The notes: a model not told the origin generated them from the letters alone. A stretch of 64,000 bases of DNA from Acanthococcus lagerstroemiae (GCA_031841125.1 CM063109.1:9896321-9960320); one strand, 5' to 3'. Counted from the first letter of the stretch, positions 44,877 through 57,900 are shown. Translations and numbers: made by a program.

Positions 44877-45855
44877 ACGTGGCAGTTTCTAGTAAAAGGG
44901 ACAACTTTGTCGGTAAGAAAAAGACAAAGAAAACAAAAACAAACTAAAAAGTAAAATGTCTAGCAAAAAACAAAAATGATTTTAGGATTATTACGGATTT
45001 TTGTACGAAATTCGATGCTCTTTCACATGAAGAAGATCGCAACCTCCAGAAATATCAGCAAGTAGTTCTACATCTTCGGCCATCGAACTTGTTGTATTGT
45101 ATCTAGGAGATGAAAAAATTATACGACCATCTTCGCCGAATTCTGAATTTTCAAAAAGATATCCTGCATTGAGTAATTTTGTCATCTCCTAGATACGTAC
45201 AAAAAGTTCCCATAATCACAACAGCCCTCAAACCACTAATTATTTACCTAGGGTTGGGCTGAAAATCGGTATTTTCGACCATTTAACAAAAAATAATATT
45301 TTCCTAACTTTAACGTTTTCTAACGCCTTCAATTTTGAGAATAGGCAATACATCGTACTGAGATTTTTTCCCATCAAAGCCAGTACTACCAGCCCCCATA
45401 GTCAGAATATTTATTCCGTCAATCATCATGTCTTGTACATCGTTTTGAAAATTGTTTTTGTAATCTTTAAAACAGCATAGTCCCTTCAATTTGCTTACAG
45501 GCAACTTTTCGTACTCAACTTTTTCAGTGTTATCGAGTACTATGTGTACCACGCGGGTTCTTGAACGAAGTCCGGTCACCCTGTATAATAGTTTATGAAA
45601 CAATTTGATCTTTGACAAGCAAATTAACAAAATGTATTCCAAAACTTTGAACGCGTTTTTTCTAAAAATATTGTTTTTCGAAAATTGCGAGGTACCACTT
45701 TTTTTAATGGATGTAGAGAGATGAATATAACACATAGGAAGCTGGAAAAGGTCGCATTTTGTCAGAAATTGAATCTACTACTATAAAAACATGGGCTCAA
45801 CTCAAAAATGATCTGGCCGACAAAAGTTGACACTTTTTATAGAAACTGCCACATA
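44877..45855 (-). mobile_element. 1-kb TIR element carrying uncharacterised ORFs
   Basis: Inverted ends of about 38 bp are ACGTGGCAGTTTCTAGTAAA and, from the right, ATGTGGCAGTTTCTATAAAA, both continuing to a shared TTTGTCGG. TA/TATAA-like flanks are present. The minus strand holds two frames, 45735-45310 (141 aa; contains VVHIVLDNTEKVEYEKLPVS and MMIDGINILTMGAGSTGFDG) and 45185-44991 (64 aa; LLADISGGCDLLHVKEHRIS). I recognise neither as a known transposase. A 97-bp foldback (45098-45194) separates them. Confidence 0.65.
45098..45194. repeat. 97-bp inverted repeat inside the TIR element
   Basis: Arms gtatctaggagatgaaaaaa (45098 on) and the inverse of taattttgtcatctcctaga (45172-45194) match at 22 of 23 bases, with about 51 bp between them. 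Confidence 0.8.
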
Positions 45856-47424
45856 TAAGGTCATCCTACGTCAGTTCAATCTGTCGTGGCTCTAACCCCT
45901 CCGATATGGACCAAACTGGCACAACAACTTCCATGTTTGTCCGAGTTCGAGGTTAGCGGGTAAACCGTGAGAGCTAGGGGATCTGTAATTCCTGGATGTG
46001 TTCGTAAGAACCTGGAATAGGTTTTAGGCTACAAAAAATTTCGATACCCTTATTAGTAGGGAAGCCGCAAAATTTTTCGCACTCTAGACCCCCTAATTTT
46101 TTTCAATTTGGACCTTTCGGAAGTACATATTTAAACTGAACTTCTTCACATTATATTAAAATTTGGTGCCTGTAACTGTTGCCCATCAGAAATTATTAGT
46201 GGGCTGAAAACCTGAGATTTCTAAAATTAGCAGAAAATACCTTAGCAATTTGACAGGACCATAATTTAATATACTTGGATACTGCTTCAAGACGAACAAA
46301 GTTTCATTGTAGAGTTTCAAACGTCTAAAATCATACCCCGTATTTAAAAACTTTTAGAAACTGAGAAGAGAAAAGTTACCACACTTTTACAAGCTGACTG
46401 AGAAAATAATTAACATTTTAATTTTGTTCTAGGCAACCAATACTGACAAGATATTCTATATTTTTATTAACCGAAGATTTTTTCGAACCAATTTTAAATT
46501 TTAGATTTGCAACTCTCCGAATAATATACATAAATTTAGCTGAACTTTTCAAAAAAAACATAACCAAAAGTCTTGCCAATTCTATCTCAAAATTTGGAGA
46601 AGGAATACTGCGGTGCTCTTAAGCGAAGAATGAAGCATTTACCTATCGCAAATACCACACCGAAAATGAAATTTTCAATATTTTGCTATATAGGTTTTAA
46701 ATTTGTCTGTAAATTTAAAATGACTAAATAAGTCTATTTTCATTTGTCTATTTATTTATGTACCTATTTATACATTCATGTTTTTCCCCTAAAATACTGG
46801 TGGTTTTAATATACTCCACAAATCATAACTCATAACAGATTTTATCATCTTTTCTTTCTTTCTTTTTTTCCCCATTCTTTTCAATTATTATAGATTAAAG
46901 GAAAATTCAATTTTTTCCATTTCTGTTATCACTTCCACATTTTTTTTGATTTTAGGGTACAGCCCTGTCTTCCTGCGAGTTGAAGTAATTGATCTCTAAC
47001 GTGAAATCAATAGGGAATGAGTGCCTGTGGAATAAATATGTATTTCTTATAGCAGACTTGATTATTTATTAAAATGTTTCAAAGTTGTGAGCTATAACTT
47101 TCAACCAAAAAAATAAAAAACTTTTCCACTAGATAATTTTTGTTTTGAGAATAATTTCGTAATTTTTAAATATTCAAGTTTCTTCAAATTTTTCATACAT
47201 TTTAAATTATTTAATAAATTAGAAGTTCTTCATGATTTTCAATTTTTTTCAAATTTGAATGATAGCTGATGTCTATTTCTTTCATATTTTGTGGTAAGTA
47301 ATTTTAGTTACGTATTTTGCTCAGTGGACAAACGTACGGAAGCTCGGCCATGGAGCAGCCTCAGGGCGATACCCTCCAGTCGAACTTTGTACAGGGTGAT
47401 CCAAGACCAATGTACCCAAGAATT

Positions 47425-47582
47425 CAGTGGCGGATACAGAAAATAATTTCAGGAGGGGGGGGGGAGGTTCCGAATGAAAAATGTTATAGACGAAACATAA
47501 TAGTGCTAGGTTACTATAGACAGATTTAGATATTTCTGGGGATAAGGATATCCGGTCTCCCTCCCACCTGTATCCTCCACCG
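47425..47582. mobile_element. hAT-like MITE of the CAGTGGCG family
   Basis: Ends CAGTGGCGGATACAG and, inverted, CGGTGGAGGATACAG. The flanking 8-mers caagaatt (47417-47424) and taagaatt (47583-47590) match at 7 of 8. A G run follows the left end. Confidence 0.8.
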
Positions 47583-49699
47583 TAAGAATTTAAAATGTGC
47601 AGGAAATCTCAAATAATAAAACGACGAAGTAAACTAAAAATACACTTTTTTTCTCTTTTTTTCTTTCTTACATTAACGAAACTTTTAATGCTTAACGGCT
47701 ATGGTCTCGGAATGGAATTACATGGAATTACAATAGTTACAGAGTTTGGGTTTTATGGTTATAGGTAAGGGGTGTACACCTTAAGATTTAAATTAGGTGT
47801 AGTGTATACAGTTCTGAAAAAAGGAAGACATGACAAAAATTCCAATTTTACCAAGAACTGAATTTACCATAAAAAATAGTCAAACTATTAAGACAATGAG
47901 GAAAAAATTTTTTTAGTCTTTAGGAAGTCAAAGAGAAAAATATGAAAATTTATAATTTATTAATTAAATAATTTTGGATTGGCTGTTAAATTCTGACTCA
48001 GTATAAGGAAAAAAATCTCACAGAGGCATTAAAAGTTGAAATTTTAAAATTCACGATTTTTTTGTTCTTCAATTTGATAATACTTAAAAATCTACTAATT
48101 TACCAAAAACTTGAAAATTTATGAAAAAATCCGAATTCGATTTAGCTTAAATTTAGCATTTAGATCACTACGTATCAGAAAAATTAAAATTTTAGTACTC
48201 TCCGAATAACGACGTATCAAATACAACTTTCTTGAAGAAATTTTGCCAACAGAATGGAAGATTATCTACTCTATCAGCAATGAATTAAATTAATAAAACA
48301 AATATGTAATACTTGAAGAGTACAACACAGCCGAACATCAGAAACTGAAAGCCTATTCGTTTTCCCATACCAAGAAGTCAACTGAAAATATTTAGGAACG
48401 CTTTAGAATATCTCGCTAGTATGCTAGGGAAACCGTTTAAAAAAATATTCATCTGATTTCAAGTTTTCTAAATTTATCAAAAATTGCTATTTTCAAAATA
48501 AATTTTTGAATTTTTCGTTATTTTTTGAGACTGAGGCTAGTTATAAAGATAATATACGCATGAGGTTCCGTTGTACAGGTCTAGATGTCCAAAATCGTAT
48601 TTCAAGGCTTAAAATTCTTCTGAGTGGGTTATGTGTAATTGTACATAAAACATTGTTATCAAGGCAGCAGGACAGTTAGAGGAAAATTAATTAGCTCACT
48701 TGGCATATAGGGTGGTTTAGAATCGATATTTCTCTCAATTTACATAAATAATTTGCTTTTTTCTAACAGTCTGGCACCATAGCACAGTTTTATACCCCCA
48801 GAATAAGTTACTGAAACTACTAAAAGTCATCCTACAACGAAATTTTCAATAATAACGTCAAAACATCCTGAACCTAATCTGCATCCCAAGTACATAAATG
48901 AATTTTTTTTAAATGCTCAGCCACCAACCAACCTGGTGACAATTTAGAACTCCAATTTTCGTGAAAAGTGATCGAGTAATATTTTTACTCATTACCTCCT
49001 ATACATGATAAAAACCTGACCTCTCCTGTCACCCCATTCTCCGGATTCAAGAGGAGCCTGTTACAAACAAAAGAACAAAAATCCAAGGCACTTACAAAGA
49101 TTCGCAAATTCATGCAACGAAAACTTGTACTCATCTTGTTTCAATTTGCCTTGTTAACGAAACCTTTTTCGAAAAAATTGAGCCGAGAGCACCTGATACA
49201 TTTATCTTCAAATATCGAGGAGAGCCGATACTACTAGGATGCAAAGCCGCCTAGGACTAAATTTCAGCTTTCCACCATACCTCCATTTTCTAACCAAAAG
49301 TTATAACTTACAAACGCTTAACTGAACCTCACTATCCTCGCAAATTGAATGTTCTTTCTGTTCTCCGAGCTCTCTATTTGTTACTAAAATAATTTTGGTT
49401 TCACACAGATGTTTCACCGCTTCCCCAAGGTTCTTTTTTTCTTCTGCAACCCTGAATGTTACCAACTGTACTATCGTACACAGCAACCATCACCAACTAT
49501 TCAGCAGACCTTCGCAAATATATTACGGAATTTGAAACAGAATACGATTAACGTTATTCTGTCTTACGCACAGCTGTTCGTACACAATGTAATCAGTCGA
49601 AGCTAAATTAACGACTGCCAGGAATTCGTATACAAATAATTACACATGTGCGCCTGTTTTATGAGAAACTTTTCAGTCACCTCTGCTCATGTCGTGGAG

Positions 49700-49762
49700 T
49701 CTCTCTAGTCAAGGGTAGTTTCCGGGGCCAGGGATGCAGTGTTAGGGGAGCCAATTTGCTCG
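49700..49762 (-). repeat. GC-rich dispersed repeat, copy 5 (partial)
   Basis: Reads ggtagtttccggggccaggg then gagccaatttgctcg. A partial inverted copy of the repeat at 23859, cut off by the adjacent foldback at 49768. Confidence 0.6.
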
Positions 49763-49767
49763 TATCT

Positions 49768-50015
49768 GTGACATGTTAGGAGGAAAGGGACCTGTGCGCA
49801 AAAATGTAAATTTTACAGGAGAGCGGATAAACAAAACTGATAACGTTTTCACGTTTTAAGACACTCAACTTTGAAGACCTACAGCAATTTGGGAGAATTT
49901 TTTTAAATGTTTTCAACAACACCACACGACAGAGCGGCCAAAGATTAGTCAAAAACAGTTGTTATCACAAAAATGTTTTTTTTGCGCACAGGTCCCTTTC
50001 CTCCTGGCATGTCAC
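49768..50015. mobile_element. foldback MITE
   Basis: Inverted ends of about 36 bp: GTGACATGTTAGGAGGAAAG and, from the right, GTGACATGCCAGGAGGAAAG, both continuing ggacctgtgcgcaaaaa. No coding sequence. Confidence 0.8.
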
Positions 50016-50540
50016 TCATGGCTGTAGAGCGACTTAGAACGGACAACTGGATATCGATGGAGTGCTGGTCCCTGTTCGATGCAGTCTTTGGTTAGACGCA
50101 TGAAGCCGCAAATCGTATTCCAATGCTAATTAATTACCGCGGCCATCCTCTATCAAATACGAGTCGTGCTGAGAAGAGGTGACAATCTGCACCGAAGATA
50201 CAGACAGGAAAGATGGAATTCTGAACAGCGAACACTGACATGACAAACAAATCTGAAGCAACTTATCTGTTTCTCTTGATAACCGTTCGTAATAAGGCAG
50301 CATCTCCTCCTGTACCTTGCACCAGGGTCGAAATCAACTGCAATCCGGTTAACGATCATGCTCGCGATTTGGAAGTAGGTAGCTGTAAATCGTATTTATA
50401 AATCCAACAACCAACTAGTCGGTATTCAAAAGAGAAGCCGCATTCATGTGAAAGATACAGCGATAGCTAGTTAAACTAAAATTTCTAGACTTGCCGCCCA
50501 GGACCGGATTAAGACTTCTGAACTTCCTGTGCCCAGAGAG

Positions 50541-50790
50541 TATAAGCAATCCTGTCGAGAGAGGGGGGAGAAGGGGAGGGGGAATACCCGGGCCGGACTT
50601 TCAGGGGGGTCCGATATTTTTAAAAGACCTGAATTTCAACGCTAACGGCTGCATCATACAGTACATCAAATCAGCAATCACTCCTTACACCATGAAAGAA
50701 ACCTGTTATCCCGTAGCTTATATAATTTTTTCCCATCGGACAAAAGAACAAAATGAACTGGAGGGAGAGGGGAACCCATGGAAATTCCTC
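50541..50790 (+). repeat. dispersed repeat shared with 63752-64000, copy 1
   Basis: Shared landmarks in the same order: gagaataccccaggcc/ggaatacccgggccgg, ggactttcaggggg, tttcaacgctaacggctgca, actccttacaccatga and aaaagaacaaaatgaactgg. It is interrupted at its right end by the element at 50798. Confidence 0.75.
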
Positions 50791-50797
50791 CCAGGCC

Positions 50798-51088
50798 GCA
50801 GGCGCCGACTTATGGAAAATATTGGGGGGGGGGAGGGCAGAATCAGTCGAATCCCGGTTTTTTCTTTGATTATTTTATTGAGACGCGTTTGATATTCCGA
50901 TATTATCGATTTTTTCTTATTCGTTTTCTCTTTTTCTTCTTTTTTGTTGAATTTAAACATTGATGGTAAAATTTTTTGTACTTTTTCTATTTTTGAGTTG
51001 AAAATATTGGGGGACGTCGCACCACCAAAATTTTCATTCGGGGGGGGGGGGGCGAAGCCTTTCAAAAAGTGCCAAGTCAGCGCCTGTG
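50798..51088. mobile_element. TIR element with perfect 9-bp target duplication
   Basis: Flanked by tcccaggcc on both sides (50789-50797 and 51089-51097). Ends are GCAGGCGCCGACTTATGG and, inverted, CACAGGCGCTGACTTGG. Two long G runs lie inside (about 50824 and 51041). A 9-bp duplication fits Mutator-like elements, although 8 bp (hAT) is possible if one base matches by chance. Confidence 0.8.
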
Positions 51089-52113
51089 TCCCAGGCCCCA
51101 TTTTTCTCTCTACGGGGCTGAGTATAAGGGCCCTCTGCGTATACACGGATTACTGAATACTTTTTCACTCATTCCGCTCTCAATTCTCAGGCTTATCTGA
51201 GAACGTAGAACTCATAACATTCTGAAATACACCAACGTTTACTAAACACTTGAACTCTATGAAAATAATAAAAGCCAATGAAATCAAACCGGTAACTCTT
51301 AATAGTCAATAGGAATTTGGTCATAGATGTCACCATAATATCACACGGTGTTTAGAAGGCAACATACAATGTTTAATAATTAATATATCAGTGCCAAAAA
51401 AATAAATAAATAAAAACTTTTTAATTTGAATTTACGAAGTTCAATAAAAATAGTGGATGGCCTAAAAGCAATTCAATCCAAAAAATTAAAAAAAATGATT
51501 TATAAAATTTATTATTCATCCAGTTTACTTGGCTTAAGATTTTTCTAATTTATTTGTAAATTCGATATCGCATTAGGAACCTTGTTTTTTTCCTTAAAAT
51601 TCCAATTTCCCAGATAACTACTGAAAATCATTATACATTTTCACTTGTTAATATTACTTTTGACGTTTTTCAACTTTAGATTGGAAAACGTTCAGTATTT
51701 CTTACAATTTTTTTCAATTTCTACATTTTATTGAAAATTTGATTTATTTAATTAATTATAAATTAAAACAGACTTTAAAATTTCTGAATAGTTTTAGATT
51801 TTTTAAATAAATTAAAAAATTAAAAATATTCTATTTTAAAAGGGTGATTTCAAGTTTTTCAAGATTTGAAATACTTCAAAAACTGAAAATTTTTTGTTAA
51901 TGTGACTGATTTTTGGTAATGTTGATCGTTCGTTTTTTCAAGGAGAGTACAAACATGAAACAAAAACTGAAAAATTGATTTTTTTTATTGTAAAAATAAA
52001 TACAAGTTATTCAAATATCAAATAATTTCATACAAAAAATTATTCTTCCTGGACGGACTCTTTTTAAGACAATTGAGAACATGAAAAGAAAAAATTAGCA
52101 AAATGCGTAAAAA

Positions 52114-52460
52114 GTTGTTTTTTTTTTTTTCTAAATGATTATTATCAAGCCACGGAGCTACACTCTCAGGCTGTAGGCTCGGAAAAGGTGGTTCATACGT
52201 CGCAGAGGTATCCAGCAACGGAAAGGTAGGTGAGGGTGTTGTTTATATGTGTCTGTGGGAGTTGGATGGGGCCAAAATTTGACTATGGGGGACGTGGTGA
52301 GAGTTACGAAGGCAGGTATAAGGGAGGGGCATGAGAAGAGGTGGTCCACGGTGAGAGGCTCTTCATCTTCCCAGTCTGGGCAATTGGGGGGGGGGATAAA
52401 GGTTAGTGAGATGATATGCGTCTGGGTAAGGCGTGTTGGTAAGTTTTTGAACGAGAAAAA
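52114..52460 (-). mobile_element. LINE 3' end (Jockey-like) with poly(A) tail
   Basis: The minus strand encodes THIISLTFIPPPNCPDWEDE followed by EPLTVDHLFSCPSL, the C-terminal CP-(D/H)C-x-EPLTV-HLL-CP motif of insect LINEs. It runs to a stop and an A tail (T run on the plus strand at 52117-52130). It is 5'-truncated. Confidence 0.75.
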
Positions 52461-52991
52461 TTTGGTGAATAAAAAGATGGATGTCGAAATGAAAAGCATT
52501 AGATAAGTTTTGTGCCTCATATTTTTGAATTTCACATTTTTTTCATAAGTTGTCAACGTCCCCATTTTCACACACCACAACCATTCCGCTAGTAAATTTT
52601 GAGTTATTACCTTAATTACGGTTTTCACTTTTTTTTTTTTTTTTACCATTTACCACCTCTGAAAAGTTTTCAATTTCTTTTTTAATTTTTGATGCAGGGG
52701 TTGAATTATGAATTACATTTAGGTTCTATGCCCGAGAATGGGCCATTTGCAAACAATAATGTATATACATATATATTACAAAAACCTCAAAAAAGTAAAA
52801 TAAAGGCTGTTATTATTAGTATTATTATCCTGTAGAAGTCAAATGTACTCTGAGCCACCACTTTACAAGCTCGGAGCTATACTCTACAGTATCTGGGAGC
52901 AAATGGTAACGAATAAGAGCGGAGGTTTCACGAGCGGAACGAGGGGGAAAATTTTCTGTCTCGCTTGCCTTAGTATTTTTTCAAATTAATA

Positions 52992-53060
52992 CAGTAAACT
53001 CCCAATTATCTGACATTTGGATTAACTGACTCGAATTTTTTCTCCAACTTTTTCGGATTA
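52992..53060 (+). repeat. pogo/Tigger-like terminal repeat fragment
   Basis: Starts tacagtaaactcccaattat and continues ctgacatttggattaactg, close in form to pogo-type ends (CAGTAAA-CTCCC-ATTATC). No partner end was found nearby. A related inverted end sits near 31850. Confidence 0.4.
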
Positions 53061-53429
53061 ACCGACCGTAACATGTTGGATAACCCAAATTGCGTTCAAA
53101 ACTACTGCATATCCTACTAACTAAAATTTGTCCATATATGCTTGAACATATCGCCAAGTATTTGGAACTCATAGTCGCCGTAATAAAAAACGTCAAACCA
53201 GCATTCCTGACTTTTCAAAAAGACTCAATTTTTTAAACGTAAATATGGAATTTTCTCATTTACATTTTCCTAAATTTGTATGGCACCAAATGAATTTCTG
53301 AATAAACAAATATACGTCACCTGTGCTGCACCTCTTTTGAATGCTACTTCTGCTCCTATCCTGTCCAGAAACAAATCATTTTCGTGATTTGAACGTCGAG
53401 GGCTGGATTAGTTGAGAGGGAAAAGAATC

Positions 53430-54090
53430 CGGTACATCAGATTCTCGTACCCAGAATCCGATTCTGGATTATTTTTTCCTAGATTCAGATTTTTCGATTC
53501 TGAATCCAGTTTTTGATTGATATTAATTCTTGATTTCCGTTCTCTCAACAAATTCGTATTAAGTTCTGATCCGTAACCAGATTCAAAATCTGTGTATCTG
53601 AATTCTACACTAAAGAAAAGACGGAATACAAAAATCAGAATTTCAACGTGGCGGGGCAGGAAAAAGCAACAGAGAGACACCAAAATGAAGATATACAGAA
53701 AATGAAATTTATTTGTTTGGAACCCTGAATTGCAGTTTATCATATCAATTACAATCTATCACGTTCCGTCAATTTTTTTTTAAATTACAGAATCCTGTTT
53801 CCAATCTGGCTTTGAAGAAGAAACCAATTCTTCTGGGATTGTAGACTCCTCTTCGCTGGATTCGGATTTACGAATTCAGAATAATTCTGATACCAGAGTC
53901 GGATTTTCAGATTTCGAATCGCTAGTCACGAACTCAGATTCTTAGATTCAGAATTTTTTGCCCTAGATTTCTTACAATCCTGGCTGGAAGCCATACTCAG
54001 AAAACAATGTGGCCGTCAGACCAAAATTCTAAACGTGGTCTCGAATTTCAAATTCTGAATAATTCGATCACAATTTCGAATTCTGAGAGA
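53430..54090. repeat. GATTC/GAATC-rich low-complexity stretch
   Basis: Repeated, unevenly spaced palindromic words (gattctgaatcc, tagattcagattttt, tacgaattcagaataattct, cttagattcagaat). It is not a clean tandem array. A frame at 53408-53743 on the minus strand derives from it. Confidence 0.5.
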
Positions 54091-54749
54091 CAAAATCTTT
54101 TTTTCTTCAATTTATTCCCTACCAGCACTGGGTGGAGGCCATACTCAGAAAGCCAAATGGTAGTCAAATCAAAATTTATTGATTTCTCCAGGTATTTATG
54201 ATTTTCGACTAAAAATCTAGAACCAATTTAAGTACCAAGAAAATACCCAACCATCTAAATACTCTTTCAAGTAGAAAGCATCCAATCAGACTTCGAAGTG
54301 CGGACAGGCATCAACCTTGACATCGCTTCTATATTGGGCAAAGTGACTGCAGATTTAAGAGGTAGGAGCAGACTTCAAGCCTGAAAGTTAATTTCCACCA
54401 AGACGTGTACTTCTTCACTTTCCATAATTTTCGCCCGGGATTTGGAATACGGCACGCATAAATTCCACCATCGCGATGCTGAGTTTGTGTACTCGCATTT
54501 TTCGCATCGCTCTTTAGTTTTTGTCTTCGTTGGTTGAAGATGGTTCGGTGAAGGAAATTTCGCTTCCCAATTCGACGTATATATGTCGATAGAGCCGGGC
54601 ATCGATCATTCCAGGCCAGCAATGCCGCTCCAGTTAACACTAATAACTTATTATTTCTCATTCGCGTTAATGGCGCTCGTTCTGGTTAATTCGCAGTAAG
54701 GACGTGCATTTAGGTTTTTAATTGAAGCCGAAAGTCATCTCTCTCACGT

Positions 54750-54967
54750 CAATTAAGCCCAACGCCGATGAAACGGGCAGAGAGGAAACACGGGCCGAAG
54801 GACAAGAGATCGAGTGTGAGGTGCTCTGGTCTAGCGGAACCAAGATGGTGAACCCCTCGCGAGGACGTCTCAAAATTACCACAAGCGATGTGTATATCGT
54901 CGAATATGTCGTCTCCACCCAAGTTCTAATACCCAATAAAGCTTTTTCGAACGATGAATATAAATAA
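54750..54967 (+). pseudogene. possible exon relic resembling a BEACH-protein PH segment
   Basis: An open plus-strand stretch of about 70 codons after a possible acceptor (cacgtcaattaag): PNADETGREETRAEGQEIEC, then EVLWSSGTKMVNPSRGRLKI, then TTSDVYIVEY. The G-(R/T)-L-x-ITT-x-(D/E)-(V/I)-Y pattern resembles the first strands of the PH-like domain of neurobeachin-type proteins, from memory of the family. No good donor is seen after it and no neighbouring exon was found. It could be chance. Confidence 0.25.
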
Positions 54968-57900
54968 CGTGACTGAAAAACAACTGTAAATACGGTTACC
55001 TCGTTCATGCATTAGCGATGCCACACCCAGTTGGGCCGATCAATTTTTCTTCCAATTATGCGGAAATTCGAAAAAACGAATTCCGGATATTGTTTGGTGG
55101 TTGCTTACGAAACACGAAGGCCACCTAGGCTCGTCATAGAAATTATTTACGATCGTTTAAAAAATGTTAGATTGAAAAGCTCGACTAGCACGTCAAGATG
55201 GAGAAATTGATTCAAAAGTCGGAATCGGAAGTTCGAGTTTACTTCTCAGGAATGGGAGGGAAGCACTGCTTACTCGCACTACCTGCACGATTTTCGCACC
55301 ACTGTCTACTCGATTATGCCTCAAACTCATAATAAAAACCGCGTACCAGAAGTTGTACGTCTGGTACAAGTTGACCTTGTGAAAGTTCCGTTAAAAATAG
55401 TCGGCAGAACAGATGTCACGTGGAAATTTTCATTATTTTTAAATAGGAGGAAAACATTAATTAACAAACGAGTGAGCTGCCAAGACTCACAAATTTGCAA
55501 AAACTGGTGGGACAAGTCACGCTGAAGAATACTCGTAGGACTGTATTTCTGCGAGAACGCCATACAAAAGTAAAATCTACTTTTTAAATTTAATTCAGGA
55601 ATTTAAGCCTAGCTGTACGGTAAGATCTATTATGGTGTTTACAAAAGCTTCCTCCCCCTTATATAAATTTTTTTTTTTAACGTAGGATGGAATCGACGCG
55701 GAACCAAACACGACGTTAAGTTCCGAGGGTGAAGTAATCAAGTCTAGTTTTCTCAAATGCCAAAACTGTTTCTTTTCCAACTGACAAATGGAGTGCCTCT
55801 GGAGTACATTCATTTTTCAAAATTCACAATGAGCGGATATTTTAAACGAGATATGGGATCGATACGAGATGTTCAAATCGTGAGATTTAGTTTAAGGTTC
55901 AAGAAAATCTCCCCCCCCCCCTGTTCTCTTCATAAGGAGACTGAAACGGAAAACATTCACTTAACCAGAAAAAATTAAAAAAAAGAGCAGTAAACGCTCC
56001 TTTAAAAAAAACTGGTTTTTAAAAATGAATATATATATACTTTATCAGTTAATCAATTATTTCAGGCAAACCGATTATTTTTGATTCATCACTTATTCGT
56101 AATTAATCGATTACGGAGACTAATTGGTTGCATTTCGTTAACTGATACTTCTAATGTTTCGCCCCGTCCTTCGAGAATAATTACAGATAATGAAACTTAC
56201 TTTCAATTATTCCATTCGTGTGAAAAAAAATGCGAATACATCTTTCCTCCCCCTCCTTTTCTGAACAAAGTATATTAACCTGTCCTTATAATTATGAACA
56301 TACGAATACCTCACCCAACGGTTAAGATCGCTCGTTTATTTTTTGAGGCAACCATTTTCTTCTTGCTTGCAAACATAAACGCTAAAAAATCATTTTATTT
56401 GTTAGAAATTCGTCTCCGTAAATTTTCCAATTCTTTCTCCTTTTTTGTTGGGGGTGGGAGGAGGAGGAGGAGGAGTGAGGGCAATGTTCAGTTTTTTTTT
56501 TCAAAGAGTCAGCTCCCTTCCACAACAAAAAACAGAATCACCACCACTAACCTTTCTCAAATCACATTGCTGTAATGGACAAGAAAATATGTGAAACCAC
56601 TATCATTAGGTCCTCTTTGATAGACATTGCCTCTGCAAGAAGCTTTGCGCTTCCATATTGTTCCTCTCCAGTCTTGTATGTACAAAAATAATCCAAACAT
56701 GAAATGCAGTAATTAGCAATACTTTCAGAAAAAGTTCTCACACATCCGTATATGGCTCATAAAGAACATTGACCCCCACTTCCTTCTCTCTATACCGACT
56801 GGCTGAAAAAGGGCTTGATGCCTAATGGCACTTATCACTCATATGGATTTCGCTACAGTTCATACATTCCTTCTTAACTCATTCGATAAACAAAATTTAG
56901 TACATACGAACCTTAGAGCAAAATGATGTTATCTACATTTTTGGGGGGAAATGAGTTATTGGTATCATTGGAAAGGAAATTTCATGCTCTATCAGGTGCA
57001 ACACCGCACGTTGATGCTGGCAAAATATCAACTTTACGTAAGCATGACGTTCTGATTTCGTAGCACATGAGTGATAGACTATTGAAAACTTCTTCTCCCT
57101 CTTCTGCCAATGTCAATAAAATGTAGGTAACACTATTTTGCTCTAAAATGTTGATACGTACCATAAATAAATAACCCCCCCCCCACCTCCCATTGCTCGC
57201 CATATATATCGATTTTGCTGAACTTTAATAGTTTTCATTCCCAATAATACGAGTACTTAATCACTCATAAGAAGATTAATTTCTCAACGAAACATCCAGA
57301 AAAGAATTTAATAAACAAGCTAATTCCCCCCCCCCCCCCAAAAAAACAGCTAAAAACTAACGAGATAAAAATTTTATTTTCGTCAGATTTTTGATCCGAC
57401 CTCAATTTCGGTATCCAATATAAAGACCCGACACACTTATCTCCGAAGAAGAGGACGAGGTGCCAGAGGACCTCTATTTAAGACAAAACACTCAATATGT
57501 CACGTAAAATGATGTACTTTTTGAAAATTAAAGGGGATGCCTTATCCCTGTTGGCACATAAAACCTCTCATATTCAAATTTTCCAATAATTAAAATTATT
57601 ATAATTCTTCGCAACCGTTATTATTACATTCATAATTTTAAAAAATCTAGTAGGGACGCAAACAAGAGGTACCAACGAACCTCTCGTAGTATGCTCTGAT
57701 GCTACACGCCTCCATTACTGATGCTCTCTTCATCTCTTTGTAGGTTCGCCGTGACTTGGTCCTCGCTGCGTGTAGCTGGCCGGGACTGCCGATGATGCCT
57801 CAGATCGACTTTGTCCAACGCAAAAGCAAAGCCCGTTCGCTGAGGATGGTCCGATTCGATTATGTGCGAGACTCCAGGCCCTGGAATCATCGGCTAGCCT

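Noticed and set aside
45310..45735. Host gene encoding the 141-residue frame
   Set aside because: It lies inside clear terminal inverted repeats, so it is treated as part of a mobile element rather than a host gene.
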